A stretch of 64,000 nucleotides of DNA from contig NZ_JACESP010000004.1 of assembly GCF_013911755.1 (NCBI RefSeq), forward strand, positions 62,001 through 126,000. Direction: 5' to 3'. Positions within the stretch are counted from its first letter, which is position 1. The number at the start of each line of letters is the position of its first letter. The DNA comes from Sphingosinicella sp. Its GTDB lineage: Bacteria > Pseudomonadota > Alphaproteobacteria > Sphingomonadales > Sphingomonadaceae. Below the pieces are notes generated by a model, which saw nothing but the letters and a program-made list of their open reading frames with translations, did not search any database and was not told the DNA's origin. Of this stretch, positions 1-8,976 are shown piece by piece. The translations under genes and the position numbers were made by a program.

Positions 1-279
1 AAAGGCGATCGACAGGCCGAAGACGATCTGGATCAGCCGCCGGAACCCGCCCGAGGTATCGCCGAAGGCGAGCCCCAGGCCGGTCGCGATGATGATGATC
101 ACCGCGACGATCTTGGCGACCGGGCCTTCGATCGATTCGAGGATCGACTGGAGCGGCGCTTCCCATGGCATGGACGAGCCCGAGGCATAAGCGGGACTCG
201 CGAGCGCAATGAGGCCCATGCAAAGGGCGAGAGGTGCAGCGCCAAGCCGATGGGCGGGACGGCGGGACAGATCGATCAT
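1..279 (-). CDS. trbC: TrbC, conjugal pilin-like protein (partial)
   Basis: The reading frame opens at 279 and runs off the left edge, so only the first 93 residues are present. They show an N-terminal signal/hydrophobic segment ending near an Ala-Tyr-Ala site, then a second hydrophobic stretch rich in Ile and Ala, then a GDTSGGFRR loop and the start of another membrane segment. This is the usual layout of TrbC/VirB2 pilin precursors of the mating-pair apparatus. The start overlaps the trbB stop by 4 bases (ATGA), which indicates translational coupling. Processing to a cyclic or mature pilin is known for the family but cannot be seen here. Confidence 0.85.
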   Translation of the reverse strand, partial: MIDLSRRPAHRLGAAPLALCMGLIALASPAYASGSSMPWEAPLQSILESIEGPVAKIVAVIIIIATGLGLAFGDTSGGFRRLIQIVFGLSIAF

Positions 280-1259
280 GGTTTTTCTCCGATGTCGGGG
301 GTTGCGGGCGTGAGGCGGTAGTCGCCGAGGGCAGGATCGAGGCCTTCGACGCGCATGAGCTGGGCGAGGCGCCGCCCGGTGCCGTGCCGGACCAGCACGG
401 CGACGAGATCGATGGTCTCGGCGAGCAGCGCCTTGGGCACGGTCACCACGGCTTCCTGGATGAGTTGCTCCATGCGACGCAGCGCACCCACGGCCGTGTT
501 GGCGTGGATCGTGCCGACCCCGCCGGGATGACCGGTGCCCCAGGCCTTCAAAAGGTCGAGCGCTTCGCTTCCTCGCACCTCACCAATCGGGATGCGGTCG
601 GGTCGCAGGCGCAGCGAGGAGCGCACGAGGTCGGAGAGCGACGCGACGCCATCCTTGGTGCGCATCGCGACGAGATTGGGCGCGGCGCATTGCAGTTCGC
701 GCGTGTCCTCGATCAGCACCACACGATCGGAAGTCTTCGCGACTTCCGCCAAAAGCGCGTTGGTGAGCGTGGTCTTTCCGGTGCCGGTGCCACCCGCAAC
801 GAGGATGTTGAGCCGGTTGGCGACGCCAGCGCGCAGCACCTCGGCCTCGGCACGAGACATGATGCCCGCCGCGACATAATCGTCGAGCGTGAAGACCGCG
901 ACGGCGGGCTTGCGGATCGCAAAGGCCGGTGCGGTCACGACCGGCGGCAGCAGGCCTTCGAAGCGCTCGCCGCTTTCCGGCAGTTCGGCGGAGACGCGTG
1001 GCGATCGGACGTGAACCTCAGCCCCGACATGATGGGCGACGAGGCGGATGATGCGCTCGCCGTCGGCAGGCGACAGGCGCTCCCCGCTATCGCTGATCCC
1101 TTCGCCGAGCCGGTCGATCCAGAGGCGGCCATCGGGATTGAGCATGACTTCGATGACGGTAGGATCGGCGAGCCATGCCGCGATCGACGTGCCCATGGCG
1201 GTGCGCAGCATCCGCGCGCCGCGTGCATGGACTTCCGATCTCTGGCTGGCTGCGCCCAT
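276..1259 (-). CDS. trbB: TrbB, conjugal transfer ATPase (VirB11 family)
   Basis: The 327-residue protein is full length for TrbB. It has an N-terminal domain with the [14 protein letters not shown] signature, a Walker A loop GGTGTGKTT at about residues 156-164, an Asp box (LIEDTREL), a [15 protein letters not shown] Walker B-type segment and a GTIHAN His box. These features define a hexameric secretion ATPase at the cytoplasmic face of the trb type IV secretion channel. It is followed directly by trbC. In related elements trbB lies just downstream of traG and its CopG-like partner. Here those genes are about 27.6 kb away (28916-31404), so trbB has been separated from its usual upstream neighbours. 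Confidence 0.95.
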   Translation of the reverse strand: MGAASQRSEVHARGARMLRTAMGTSIAAWLADPTVIEVMLNPDGRLWIDRLGEGISDSGERLSPADGERIIRLVAHHVGAEVHVRSPRVSAELPESGERFEGLLPPVVTAPAFAIRKPAVAVFTLDDYVAAGIMSRAEAEVLRAGVANRLNILVAGGTGTGKTTLTNALLAEVAKTSDRVVLIEDTRELQCAAPNLVAMRTKDGVASLSDLVRSSLRLRPDRIPIGEVRGSEALDLLKAWGTGHPGGVGTIHANTAVGALRRMEQLIQEAVVTVPKALLAETIDLVAVLVRHGTGRRLAQLMRVEGLDPALGDYRLTPATPDIGEKP

Positions 1260-1403
1260 GACATATCCCCGTTCGAGCGCGCTGGCGATGATCCGCCCGG
1301 CGCGATGGGGATGAGTAAGAGACGCAGAAAGCTGCGCGGTTCAACAGCGCGTTGATCGCAGCGAAAGCCAGCGCAAAAAGACAGGCAGTGGCGTACAGGC
1401 CGG

Positions 1404-2426
1404 TCAGGACTTCCCTTGTCCGGCCGCCCCGCAAGGCACCAGCCAGCGCGGTCTGATTCGCGACAATTCGGAATAGAGCGCGTTGATCAGCAGCGGGTCA
1501 GATCCGACTGGCGAATAGAGACCAACGATACGCGGCTGCTTGTAGAGATCGTTCGTTCCCTGACCGGTTGCATAGAGCGTGGCGCGCATATTGCCGATGG
1601 CAAGGATCGCATTCTCGATCGTGGTCTGGTCGAGTTTGCTCGGCAACGGCAAGGCAGTCGCAATGCTCTTACCGCTGACGCCGAGCGACTGGACCGTGAG
1701 CGTCCCGGTGACCCGTTTCGCTTCAGCCTCTGCCCCGATCGCGGACAGCCCCGCCAATGTGAGGCCACCCTGCAGGGACAGGATGTCAGCGGAGAGACGC
1801 AGGCCTATCCCGACATAGACCGGCACTGTTACCTGTTGATAATGACCTTCCGCGAATTTCTCGGCTTCCGCCTCCAGGAAACGGGAGCGTGCGAGAGCAA
1901 CCTCCGCAGGAGCCACAGACTGTAGGGCCGCCTGCATGCCGGTACTGTTGGAGATGACAGCATCATAACCGATGATCTTGCCGCCCATCGGCAAGGGATC
2001 GCTGAGCGCAACCGGAACGCTCTGAGTCTGGCCTGGCACCGTCACACGTTTGCGGATGTAGAATATTTCGGGAACCGCATCGGCCTGAATATAGTCAAGC
2101 ACGGCCTTATACTGGCCGCCCTTACTGGTGAGCGTCGCTGGACCGAACGTCAGGCTCCCCTTCGTCTGGTCGAATGTCGCGACCGCAAACCGGATCGTCT
2201 GGTCTGGCAGTCTGCTGAGAACATCGGCGTTGGCCGTCACATTGCCTCCGCCAGATGTCTCCGTGCAGCTGTCCGCACCGCTGGCCTGATCGACCGGCAA
2301 GGGATCAAGCGGAACATAGCCATAAGCCGAAGCCTTCTCGCCCGGTGTTTCGATCCGGCCAATGGAAGCACAGCCTGTCAATGTCGACAGCAAAGGCATG
2401 ACCAATAGAATCGCGGTCCTTTTCAT
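1404..2426 (-). CDS. Outer-membrane lipoprotein of unknown function
   Basis: The 340-residue protein begins with a short basic hydrophobic leader and a lipobox LTGC with Cys at position 19, so a lipoprotein is expected. The mature part is mixed alpha/beta with no domain I recognise. It includes a 160-200 region rich in Ala and Glu that may be helical. The start overlaps the stop of the LysR gene by 4 bases (ATGA), so the two are translationally coupled. It is the last gene of the long minus-strand set that starts at hfaA. Its place suggests a role at the outer membrane with the Tol-Pal/giant protein genes, but no function can be assigned. Confidence 0.75.
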   Translation of the reverse strand: MKRTAILLVMPLLSTLTGCASIGRIETPGEKASAYGYVPLDPLPVDQASGADSCTETSGGGNVTANADVLSRLPDQTIRFAVATFDQTKGSLTFGPATLTSKGGQYKAVLDYIQADAVPEIFYIRKRVTVPGQTQSVPVALSDPLPMGGKIIGYDAVISNSTGMQAALQSVAPAEVALARSRFLEAEAEKFAEGHYQQVTVPVYVGIGLRLSADILSLQGGLTLAGLSAIGAEAEAKRVTGTLTVQSLGVSGKSIATALPLPSKLDQTTIENAILAIGNMRATLYATGQGTNDLYKQPRIVGLYSPVGSDPLLINALYSELSRIRPRWLVPCGAAGQGKS

Positions 2427-3436
2427 GATTTTCCTCCCGGATATGTAATGGACGACTCGATCTTCATCGCTCCAGCATATTGTCGATGCAGACGAGCGAG
2501 CAGGCGTTTCAGCGCCGGATTGGGGTTATCATCCAACCAGCAGGCAAAGCTGGTCACATATTCGGGTCCGATCGCGCCCGTCAGTTCATGAAAGACGGTG
2601 CCCGCATACTGATCGCCGAGCATGGAATCGAGGCAAAGGCAGATACCGCGTCCTGCACCGACCATGTTAATGACGCCCCGCGTGCTGATGTCATGGATGA
2701 CGATGGGCGGTGAGACCTGGAGCGGTGCGAAGCGATCCTCCAGCAGTTCGCGGATCGCATCGCTGGGATCATAGCCCGACACGAGAAACGTCTCGCCGAT
2801 GAGATCCGGCCATTGCAGCAAGGGACGCGATGCAAGCGGGTGCTTGACCGGCAGGCACAGAATAATCCGTTCCGTCCAAAGCGGGGCGCTCAGTCCCTGA
2901 AAATTGGCGGGATTTCCGCGAACGATGGCCAGATCGATCCGCCCGCTCGCCAATGTCTCGAACAACCGATCGTGCGACAGTTCGACGGGGAGATGCTGAA
3001 TATCCGGATAGGCCGGATCGGCGGCAAATAACAATCGATGCAAATCCCCGTTCGCGACGGAGCCATGATAGCCGATGGCGATCTGGCCAGCCTTGCCATC
3101 TGCGATGCGTCGCACCGCTCCCACGAGTTGATGGAAGTCCTGGAGAATCTCTGCGGTATGCCGAAGGAATACGCGGCCAGCGGGCGTAGGCACCAGCCGA
3201 CGCCTTTGCCGTTCGAACACTGGGCATCCCAGTTGGAATTCGAGATCCCGCACGCGCTTGTTGACGGTCTTGGGCAGCATATTGAGCGCGCGGGCTGCTT
3301 TTCCGAACGACCCATGCAACTCGACGGCCAGTGCCGTTTCGATCTGTGCTCGCTCGACGCCTGTCCGGACCGAGACCGGATCAATCAGGGCCGGAGGTTT
3401 GCCATCGGCCTCGATTTCCTGGATGATCCGAAGCAT
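2423..3436 (-). CDS. LysR-type transcriptional regulator
   Basis: The 337-residue protein has a winged helix-turn-helix at about residues 30-90 (SFGKAARALNMLPKTVNKRVRDLE), followed by a LysR effector-binding domain with the IAIGYHGS strand and a typical second lobe. An N-terminal extension of some 28 residues precedes the HTH; an internal start is possible. It overlaps the downstream lipoprotein gene by 4 bases. LysR regulators also occur in some trb-type elements, so it could be backbone, but the coupling to the lipoprotein favours membership of the cargo operon. Its inducer is unknown. Confidence 0.85.
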   Translation of the reverse strand: MLRIIQEIEADGKPPALIDPVSVRTGVERAQIETALAVELHGSFGKAARALNMLPKTVNKRVRDLEFQLGCPVFERQRRRLVPTPAGRVFLRHTAEILQDFHQLVGAVRRIADGKAGQIAIGYHGSVANGDLHRLLFAADPAYPDIQHLPVELSHDRLFETLASGRIDLAIVRGNPANFQGLSAPLWTERIILCLPVKHPLASRPLLQWPDLIGETFLVSGYDPSDAIRELLEDRFAPLQVSPPIVIHDISTRGVINMVGAGRGICLCLDSMLGDQYAGTVFHELTGAIGPEYVTSFACWLDDNPNPALKRLLARLHRQYAGAMKIESSITYPGGKS

Positions 3437-3518
3437 AGGCGCTATGCTGTTCCAGTCCGACAGGACAGGCAGAAGCCGGCACTATGGCCCGCTGCTCTGA
3501 CTGCCCGAAAAACCTCGC

Positions 3519-4091
3519 TCATGGCCTCGTCACCAGTTCCATGATTTTGGGGATGGCGTGGGCGCGCAGCCGGTAGCTGCGTGTCCCGGTCTCGATGAGG
3601 TCGGCCGGAAGCCCATGATCCTCCAGCCCGTTGCGCAGATGGCAGACATAGACCTTGATGACATTGGGGGATTTCGACGCAACGCCCGCCGACGAAGCGA
3701 GAACCTTCTGATCCACGAACACGTCGGGTTCCTCGATCATTCGCAGCAGGATGGCGGCACCCGGCCGTCCGGCGCGATGGATGCGGTGATGAATGCGCGT
3801 CTTGACCAGATCGCGCCAGCATTCCGAGAATTTCCGGTCGGGATGCGTGAGTTGCTCTTCGAAGGCGGTCGCGATGTTCCGGATATTGGCCAGGACATCC
3901 TCTGAAGGCTGCACCTCCAGAGGACGCTTTCTTCTCTGACGCGCCGCAGTTTTTTCCTGTTCTATCCGATCAGCCAAAAGGGTTTGCGCCAAGGTCAGAG
4001 CATCGGCCGCCACGCGCACGAGTTGCTTGATCTGGTGCAATTCCTGAGATTCGGTTGGTCCTCTGTCAGCCACCCTATGTTCCCGCCCCAT
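3519..4091 (-). CDS. Winged-helix DNA-binding protein without receiver domain
   Basis: I place the start at the ATG at 4091 (190 aa), 17 bases inside the preceding gene; the open frame extends to 4157. The N-terminal half is charged and probably helical. The C-terminal part (about 120-185) matches the OmpR/PhoB-type winged helix: a recognition-helix segment NVIKVYVCHLRNGLE and a wing hairpin with ETGTRSYRL. No phospho-acceptor receiver domain is present, so it is not a conventional response regulator. It may regulate this operon. It lies between a small membrane protein and the LysR gene, in the same direction. Confidence 0.7.
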   Translation of the reverse strand: MGREHRVADRGPTESQELHQIKQLVRVAADALTLAQTLLADRIEQEKTAARQRRKRPLEVQPSEDVLANIRNIATAFEEQLTHPDRKFSECWRDLVKTRIHHRIHRAGRPGAAILLRMIEEPDVFVDQKVLASSAGVASKSPNVIKVYVCHLRNGLEDHGLPADLIETGTRSYRLRAHAIPKIMELVTRP

Positions 4092-4635
4092 CCAGATAGG
4101 CGGCCGCTTCCCTGCCCGCTGCGAGGCTGGCCGCCTTTGATGGAGCGAAGGCGCCATTCAACGCCAACGCAGCGATGATGCCGACAACGCCGAGAAGCTG
4201 GAGCAAGAGGAGCGCGATGATGACCCGGCTTCTCCCCGAACGCTCTTCTTTCGCGCGCCGCTTGGACACCTCGAGTTCGATGCTAAGCCGCAGGAGAAGA
4301 CTTTGAGCATCGTCGAGACGACGACCATAGCGTTGATCGAGGCCAGCGACATAACCGTCGACCAGCGTGCATATATCGCGTGAAACGGCGAGCCGGGTCT
4401 CTCGCGCATCATCGATCAGGATATCCGCGATCAATTGCTCCGTGCGGTCGGTCGAGACGCCAGCGGCGGCCAGTAGCTGCCCCAACCCGACATAGGGGTT
4501 CGCCCCTGTCTCGGCGCGGCCCTGCGTGATCTTGCCTTCCGCTATCGGATCAAGGCATCCCTGCATAAAGGCGGCTTGATCACCGCCGCCCGTCGCGGTC
4601 GCGCGATCGAACGGGTCCGAACTCAGCCGGGACAT
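4075..4635 (-). CDS. Small single-pass membrane protein, unknown
   Basis: The 186-residue protein has a soluble N-terminal part, a helical basic stretch at about 105-133 that could form a coiled coil, one strongly hydrophobic segment at about 136-160 (VIIALLLLQLLGVVGIIAALAL) and a short Ala-rich tail. No family was recognised. The start overlaps the cpoB stop by 13 bases, so it is translated as part of the Tol-Pal-like operon. An inner-membrane accessory of that system is a reasonable guess and no more. Confidence 0.65.
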   Translation of the reverse strand: MSRLSSDPFDRATATGGGDQAAFMQGCLDPIAEGKITQGRAETGANPYVGLGQLLAAAGVSTDRTEQLIADILIDDARETRLAVSRDICTLVDGYVAGLDQRYGRRLDDAQSLLLRLSIELEVSKRRAKEERSGRSRVIIALLLLQLLGVVGIIAALALNGAFAPSKAASLAAGREAAAYLDGAGT

Positions 4636-5471
4636 TTCAGCGCCAGCCGGCGATCAAGCAATTGGGAGCGTTGTTCCAGCGTGAGCGCTGCACCATGGGT
4701 CGTCTCGATCTCGGCATAGACGTCGCAGGCCTGCGCGCTATTGGCTGGCCCCATGTCGGTCAGGGCTTGTCCGAGCGCAAACAGGTCGTCGATGATGAAC
4801 GGCGCATTGGGAGCTTTCTCGTAGAGTTCGAGAAAGAGTTGGGCCGCCTGCGCGTGCTTGCCCTGTCCCTGAAAAGCCCGGGCAAGCTGAAAGCGTGCCT
4901 CGCTGGCGCGGGGGTCGGAAGGCCAGGCCGCGACGAAACTATCGAAAGCAAGCTCGGCCCTCGGCCAGTCCTGCCGCTCGGCATAGAGCATCGCCTGTTC
5001 AAAGCGGTCGTCAGCGCTGAGCGGCTGCGCGGCGGGTGCGACCGGCTGCGGAATAGATGCCGGCGGCGGCGCAGGTGCGGCCGCCTGGCGTTCCACCGCA
5101 TCGAGCCTTGCCTCGGTATCGCCTTTTATGGTCTGCACCTGGGCCATGCCGATGACGAGCGCGCGGTGATCCTGTTCCTGCGCGGAAATGAGTCCGGAGA
5201 GGGCCCGCTCCAGAGCAGCGAGCCTGCGATCGAGCTGCATCAGGGCGTCGATCGATACAGGCTGGTCTGATGCAGCGCTCGCGGCTCCCCTGGCTGATCC
5301 TCCTGTTTCGAGTAGCCCCACCTTCTGTTCGACCTGCCGCAGGCGCTGCTCGATAGCGCCCAGGCTTTGCGCATGCGCCACGCCCGCAAACGACAGCGGC
5401 GCGAGCACCGCCGCCGCCCATTGAAGCGCAAGGCGTTTGCTCGGGAGCCAAGGCGAAAGCTGGTAGCGCAT
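4623..5471 (-). CDS. cpoB: CpoB/YbgF-like periplasmic TPR protein
   Basis: The 282-residue protein has a signal peptide ending near GVAHAQ, a heptad-like coiled-coil segment right after it (IEQRLRQVEQKVGLLE), a second helical region, a Pro/Ala linker and a C-terminal block of tetratricopeptide repeats (about 155-275: ERQDWPRAELAFDSFV, QGKHAQAAQLFLELYEKAP). This is the layout of CpoB, the periplasmic coordinator that binds TolA and links Tol-Pal to septal peptidoglycan synthesis. It occupies the canonical last position after pal, with an OmpW-like gene between. Its start overlaps the preceding stop by one base (TGATG). Confidence 0.85.
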   Translation of the reverse strand: MRYQLSPWLPSKRLALQWAAAVLAPLSFAGVAHAQSLGAIEQRLRQVEQKVGLLETGGSARGAASAASDQPVSIDALMQLDRRLAALERALSGLISAQEQDHRALVIGMAQVQTIKGDTEARLDAVERQAAAPAPPPASIPQPVAPAAQPLSADDRFEQAMLYAERQDWPRAELAFDSFVAAWPSDPRASEARFQLARAFQGQGKHAQAAQLFLELYEKAPNAPFIIDDLFALGQALTDMGPANSAQACDVYAEIETTHGAALTLEQRSQLLDRRLALKCPG

Positions 5472-6130
5472 CAGAAGCGGAATCCCACGCCTGCGCCCAT
5501 GATGATCGAGCGCATCCTGTGCGAAACGGTCTGGCTGGTCCCGCCCTGGTCGAGCGTGAGCTTCGAATTGGCGCCGAGATATTTGGCGTCGATGTTGATG
5601 TAGATTTGCTCGTTGATCGCGATATCGGCGCCGACCTGTGCGACCGGTGCGAGGCCGCCCTTGATATCCGCCGAATAGGAAATCGCCGGTGTCACCACGC
5701 GATTGGTGAGGACTTCTCCCGCCTTTTCGCTGTAGAAATTGGCATAGGACAGACCCACGCCCACATAAGGCCGCAGCAGCTTCGAAGCCGGCATCAGATG
5801 ATATTGCAGCATGGCCGTCGGGGTGATCAGACCGGCAGAAACGAGCGTCCTGCCGTTGCTGTCCTTTATGTCATAGGGCGCGCCACCAAGGGTCAGCTCA
5901 GTCGCGAGGTGATCAGTCATGAAGAAGGTGAGGCTCGCTTCACCACCCGGCGCCGCCTTTGCCTTTGCGGAGACCGGCGTGCCGCCCACATCGACCGTGA
6001 CGACACTGCTGCCCGTGCGCAGGACATAACCGCCCCGGATCTTGATCAGCACGTCGCCGGGCTCAGCCCATGCGGGTGTCGCTAAAGCCATAGCGGCCAA
6101 GGCCGTCAGTACGAAAGTAACAGGACGCAT
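5471..6130 (-). CDS. OmpW-like outer-membrane beta-barrel protein
   Basis: I choose the start at 6130 (219 aa), which has a purine-rich ribosome site; an in-frame ATG at 6193 overlaps pal. A clear signal peptide (ending TPAWA) is followed by alternating amphipathic strands with the pattern of small 8-stranded barrels: GDVLIKIRGGYVL near the N terminus, LRPYVGVGLSYANF in the middle, and a C-terminal Phe in GAGVGFRF, typical of BAM-inserted proteins. It resembles OmpW. It is embedded between pal and cpoB, which is not the usual place for such a gene, and may be part of the dedicated surface system. Confidence 0.8.
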   Translation of the reverse strand: MRPVTFVLTALAAMALATPAWAEPGDVLIKIRGGYVLRTGSSVVTVDVGGTPVSAKAKAAPGGEASLTFFMTDHLATELTLGGAPYDIKDSNGRTLVSAGLITPTAMLQYHLMPASKLLRPYVGVGLSYANFYSEKAGEVLTNRVVTPAISYSADIKGGLAPVAQVGADIAINEQIYINIDAKYLGANSKLTLDQGGTSQTVSHRMRSIIMGAGVGFRF

Positions 6131-6143
6131 CTTCAATTTCCCC

Positions 6144-6722
6144 TCATGGTCTGGACAGGCCGCCGGGAAGACCGAGAAGGACGGTCTCGCCACGGCGGTT
6201 CTGGCTCTGGCTTGCCTCGCCGCTGCCGGTCGCGATCGGATGCTCCCTGCCGAAGGAGGTCACGAAAAGCCTTTGGGGTGCGACGCCCCGCGCGGTGAGG
6301 TAGAATTTCATGGTGGCCGCGCGCTTTTCGCCGAGTGCGAACTGCTGCTCGCGCGGCGCCAGTTCATCGGCATGCCCCTGGAGCGAAGCCCGCACCTCCG
6401 GGTGGGCGCGCAACCACTCCGCCTGCCGGTCGAGAATTGCGCGGGCGATCGGGGTCAGCTCGGCGCTGCCTCGCGCGAACAGGATGCGGATCGTGCCCGC
6501 ATAGCGTTCGAAATCCTCTATTGTCGCGGGCGTCTCGACGTCCCGTATCTCCTGGGCAGGGAGGTTGTTCTCGCGCGTGGCGAGCGGCTCAGGCGGCGGT
6601 CCCTGAAGTTCGAACAACGGCGGCGGCAGTAATGGCTGCGTCGGCCGCTGACAGGCGGCGAGCGCGCCACACAGCGCGAGGCAGGCCAAGCCGTGAGCCG
6701 CGGGTATCCACCGAACCCTCAT
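6144..6722 (-). CDS. pal: Pal-like peptidoglycan-associated lipoprotein (OmpA_C domain)
   Basis: The 192-residue protein has a lipoprotein leader with lipobox LAAC (Cys24), a Pro-rich linker, and a C-terminal OmpA-like domain (about 75-190). The domain holds the peptidoglycan-binding signature LQGHADELAPREQQFALGEKRA and the final NRRGE motif, where the conserved Asp and Arg bind diaminopimelate. Its role is to tether the outer membrane to the wall and to bind TolB. The ATG overlaps the tolB stop by 4 bases. Confidence 0.9.
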   Translation of the reverse strand: MRVRWIPAAHGLACLALCGALAACQRPTQPLLPPPLFELQGPPPEPLATRENNLPAQEIRDVETPATIEDFERYAGTIRILFARGSAELTPIARAILDRQAEWLRAHPEVRASLQGHADELAPREQQFALGEKRAATMKFYLTARGVAPQRLFVTSFGREHPIATGSGEASQSQNRRGETVLLGLPGGLSRP

Positions 6723-8035
6723 GGCCGCTGCCCCGACCAGGCCGGCTCCGAGGCCGCTGCGCCGGTTGCAACCGGCTGCTGTACTTTTCCGGTCAGATCG
6801 GTCAGCCAGATCGTCGGCAGCATGGCGCCAGCGGCGGTGCGCTGGAACATGATGGCACGCCCGCTCATGCTCCAGCTCGGGTCTTCGTCGCGGCTGCCCG
6901 ATGTGAGTATCCGCTCTTTGGATCCATCGGGTTTCATGATCCCGATGCGGAGCGCTCCACCGTCGATCTGCGTAAAGGCGATGAGGTCGCCGCGCGGGCT
7001 CCAGACCGGCGAGGCATGTCCGCCTGCGCCAAAGCTGATGCGACGCTGATCGCTTCCGTCCTGCGCCATGACATAGAGCTGAGATTCGCCAGATCGGTTC
7101 GACTCGAAGACGATCCCACGCCCGTCCGGTGCAAAGCAGGGACTGGTATCGGTGCCTGCGCCACTGGTGAGCTGGCGCATGTTGCCACTGGCCAGGTCGA
7201 CGGCATAGATATCGGCCTCACCGTCATGGGCGAGGGAGAAGACGATGGTTGCACCGTCCGGTGAGAAACGGGGAGCTGACGGGACGCCAGCAGGGACCTT
7301 GAGCGCGGCCGTGGAGCCACTGTCCAGATCGGCGACGACGAGCCTCGGTGCAGCGACGTCGACATAGGACAGGAAAACGATGCGGCGACTGCCTGGCCCA
7401 AAGCGGGGCGTCGCGACCAGTTCCTTGCCTTGGGTCAATTCCGTCGCGTTCGCGCCGTCATAGTCCATCGACACCAATCGGGTGCGCTGGCCCGGGATCG
7501 CTCCGTCCTGTGTAGAGACCAGCAGCCTTGTGTCAAAATGCCCCGGATCGCCGGTGGTAAATGCAAAGACCATGTCGGCGCATTTATGGGCGGCGCGCCG
7601 CCATTGCGCGGTCGCCACGATGATGCGCTGCGAGGCTTCGACATGGGCACCGAAAACATCGTAGAGCGCGCAGTCATAGGCCAGCTGATTGTTCCCGGCA
7701 GGGCGCGCGCGTCCAAGAACCAGCGCCTGTGCGCCTGCGCGTGCGAAGGGGGCAAAAGCAACGTCGTCCGCGATCGAATAGTGTCCATCGACAGGCACAA
7801 GCCGATAGAGGCCGGTCGACACCAGATCGGCCCGCACGATTTTCGCCAGGGCCGCGCCCGCATCCTCGCCGCCAGCAACGTCGGGAATGCTGCCGCTCAG
7901 AATATCGGGTACGGCAATCAGCAAGGGGGACGCCACGCCTTGCGTGATATCGACATGGAGCGGCCCTTCGGCCCGGAGCGGAGATGCCAGAGCGATGAGC
8001 GGGACGAGAGCCGCAGGAAGGAACGACCGTCTCAT
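6719..8035 (-). CDS. tolB: TolB-like periplasmic beta-propeller
   Basis: The 438-residue protein carries a signal peptide, a TolB N-terminal domain (about 25-160) and six-bladed propeller repeats such as FSPDGATIVFSLAHDGEADIYAVDL and ARGDLIAFTQIDGGALRIG-type blades, each with the D-x-S or D-G-x-x-I pattern. TolB binds Pal and, through its N terminus, TolA. Size and domain order are normal. It overlaps both neighbours (tolA and pal) by 4-base ATGA junctions, so the module is tightly coupled. The sequence differs enough from textbook TolB to suggest a specialised paralogue; a chromosomal tolB would be expected elsewhere. Confidence 0.9.
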   Translation of the reverse strand: MRRSFLPAALVPLIALASPLRAEGPLHVDITQGVASPLLIAVPDILSGSIPDVAGGEDAGAALAKIVRADLVSTGLYRLVPVDGHYSIADDVAFAPFARAGAQALVLGRARPAGNNQLAYDCALYDVFGAHVEASQRIIVATAQWRRAAHKCADMVFAFTTGDPGHFDTRLLVSTQDGAIPGQRTRLVSMDYDGANATELTQGKELVATPRFGPGSRRIVFLSYVDVAAPRLVVADLDSGSTAALKVPAGVPSAPRFSPDGATIVFSLAHDGEADIYAVDLASGNMRQLTSGAGTDTSPCFAPDGRGIVFESNRSGESQLYVMAQDGSDQRRISFGAGGHASPVWSPRGDLIAFTQIDGGALRIGIMKPDGSKERILTSGSRDEDPSWSMSGRAIMFQRTAAGAMLPTIWLTDLTGKVQQPVATGAAASEPAWSGQRP

Positions 8036-8976
8036 GATATGTCTCTCGGATCGAAATTTAGCTCGACGTCAGCCCAGGCGTCATAAAGTTCAGGCGGGAG
8101 CTTTAGGGGAGCGCAACGCAGGATGGCGCGCCGGACGCTCCCGGCAAGCGCATTGGCATATGCGCCATTGGCTGCGGTCTGACCGCCGATGCGGGATAGC
8201 GCCGGCGTGCCAAGCACGCCCCCATCCCGGCCAAGCCTGATCCGCATGACTATGGTGACGTGACCGCTATTGTCCTCCGCCTGCGGCGGGTTCCAGCAAG
8301 GGGTGATCTGCGAGCGGATCATGTCGGCGAGGTTGGTGCGCTGCCGGATCGAAAGGCCCGCCACGCCCTTGGGCACGGCCTGCCCGATCGCGGAGCCAAT
8401 CGCTGCGGAATTGAGACGCGGCCGCGGCGCCGGCGCGGCGGGCTGCCCGAGCGAGCGGGCCAGCGCGGCCGCATCAAGACGACGCGGCGGCGATGGTGCT
8501 GGTGTTGTTGCTGTAACAGGCGCTGCGGCGGATGGTGAAGAGACGGGGGAAGCAATATGCGTGGGCGCCGGCGCCGGGGGTACGGGTGGCGCCGGCGCCG
8601 CCGGCTGCGGTCTGGCGACCGGGCCGGGTCCAAGCGCGGGCATCGGTGGCGCGCTTGTTGGCGAGGGAGGCGAAACGGCTTGCGCCGTCACGGGCTGCGG
8701 TGCCGGCGATGGCGCGGGTGCAGCCGGAAAGGAAGATGTTTCAACGGCAGAGGCGTCGACGGGTTCGACCTCAGCGCGGGCGGCTTGTTCGACATGCTGC
8801 TGCTTTGCAAGCACGGGATCAGGCAGCGGCATGGCGTGGTCGAGATCGACAATTTCGATCGCCATGCCGGCGGGCGGCGGCACGAGATCGCGCGCGCGAA
8901 AGGTCACCAGCGACAGCAAGGCCAGCAGTCCGAGATGCAGGACGAACGAGACAAGGGAAGGCAGACGCGCATTCAC
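8032..8976 (-). CDS. tolA: TolA-like energy-transducing protein
   Basis: The 314-residue protein has one N-terminal membrane anchor (about 8-25), a long Pro/Ala-rich periplasmic linker (about 60-185), and a C-terminal TolA domain (about 205-310). The last contains DMIRSQITPCWNPPQ, a VMRIRLGRDGGVLG strand and the second Cys of the usual TolA disulphide in AILRCAPLKLP. It should span the periplasm and pull on TolB-Pal using the TolQR motor. It overlaps tolR upstream and tolB downstream by 4 bases each. Confidence 0.9.
   Translation of the reverse strand: MNARLPSLVSFVLHLGLLALLSLVTFRARDLVPPPAGMAIEIVDLDHAMPLPDPVLAKQQHVEQAARAEVEPVDASAVETSSFPAAPAPSPAPQPVTAQAVSPPSPTSAPPMPALGPGPVARPQPAAPAPPVPPAPAPTHIASPVSSPSAAAPVTATTPAPSPPRRLDAAALARSLGQPAAPAPRPRLNSAAIGSAIGQAVPKGVAGLSIRQRTNLADMIRSQITPCWNPPQAEDNSGHVTIVMRIRLGRDGGVLGTPALSRIGGQTAANGAYANALAGSVRRAILRCAPLKLPPELYDAWADVELNFDPRDIS

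Noticed and set aside
1398-1425. GGCCGG/CCGGCC inverted repeat at the lipoprotein stop as a terminator
   Set aside because: A 6-base stem with a 16-base loop and no T-run is too weak to call.
1087-1434. 115-aa frame with a hydrophobic N terminus between the lipoprotein and trbB
   Set aside because: Only the first 35 or so codons are outside trbB, the start would be TTG, and the rest is a trbB shadow. It could be an island-end remnant but cannot be supported as a gene.
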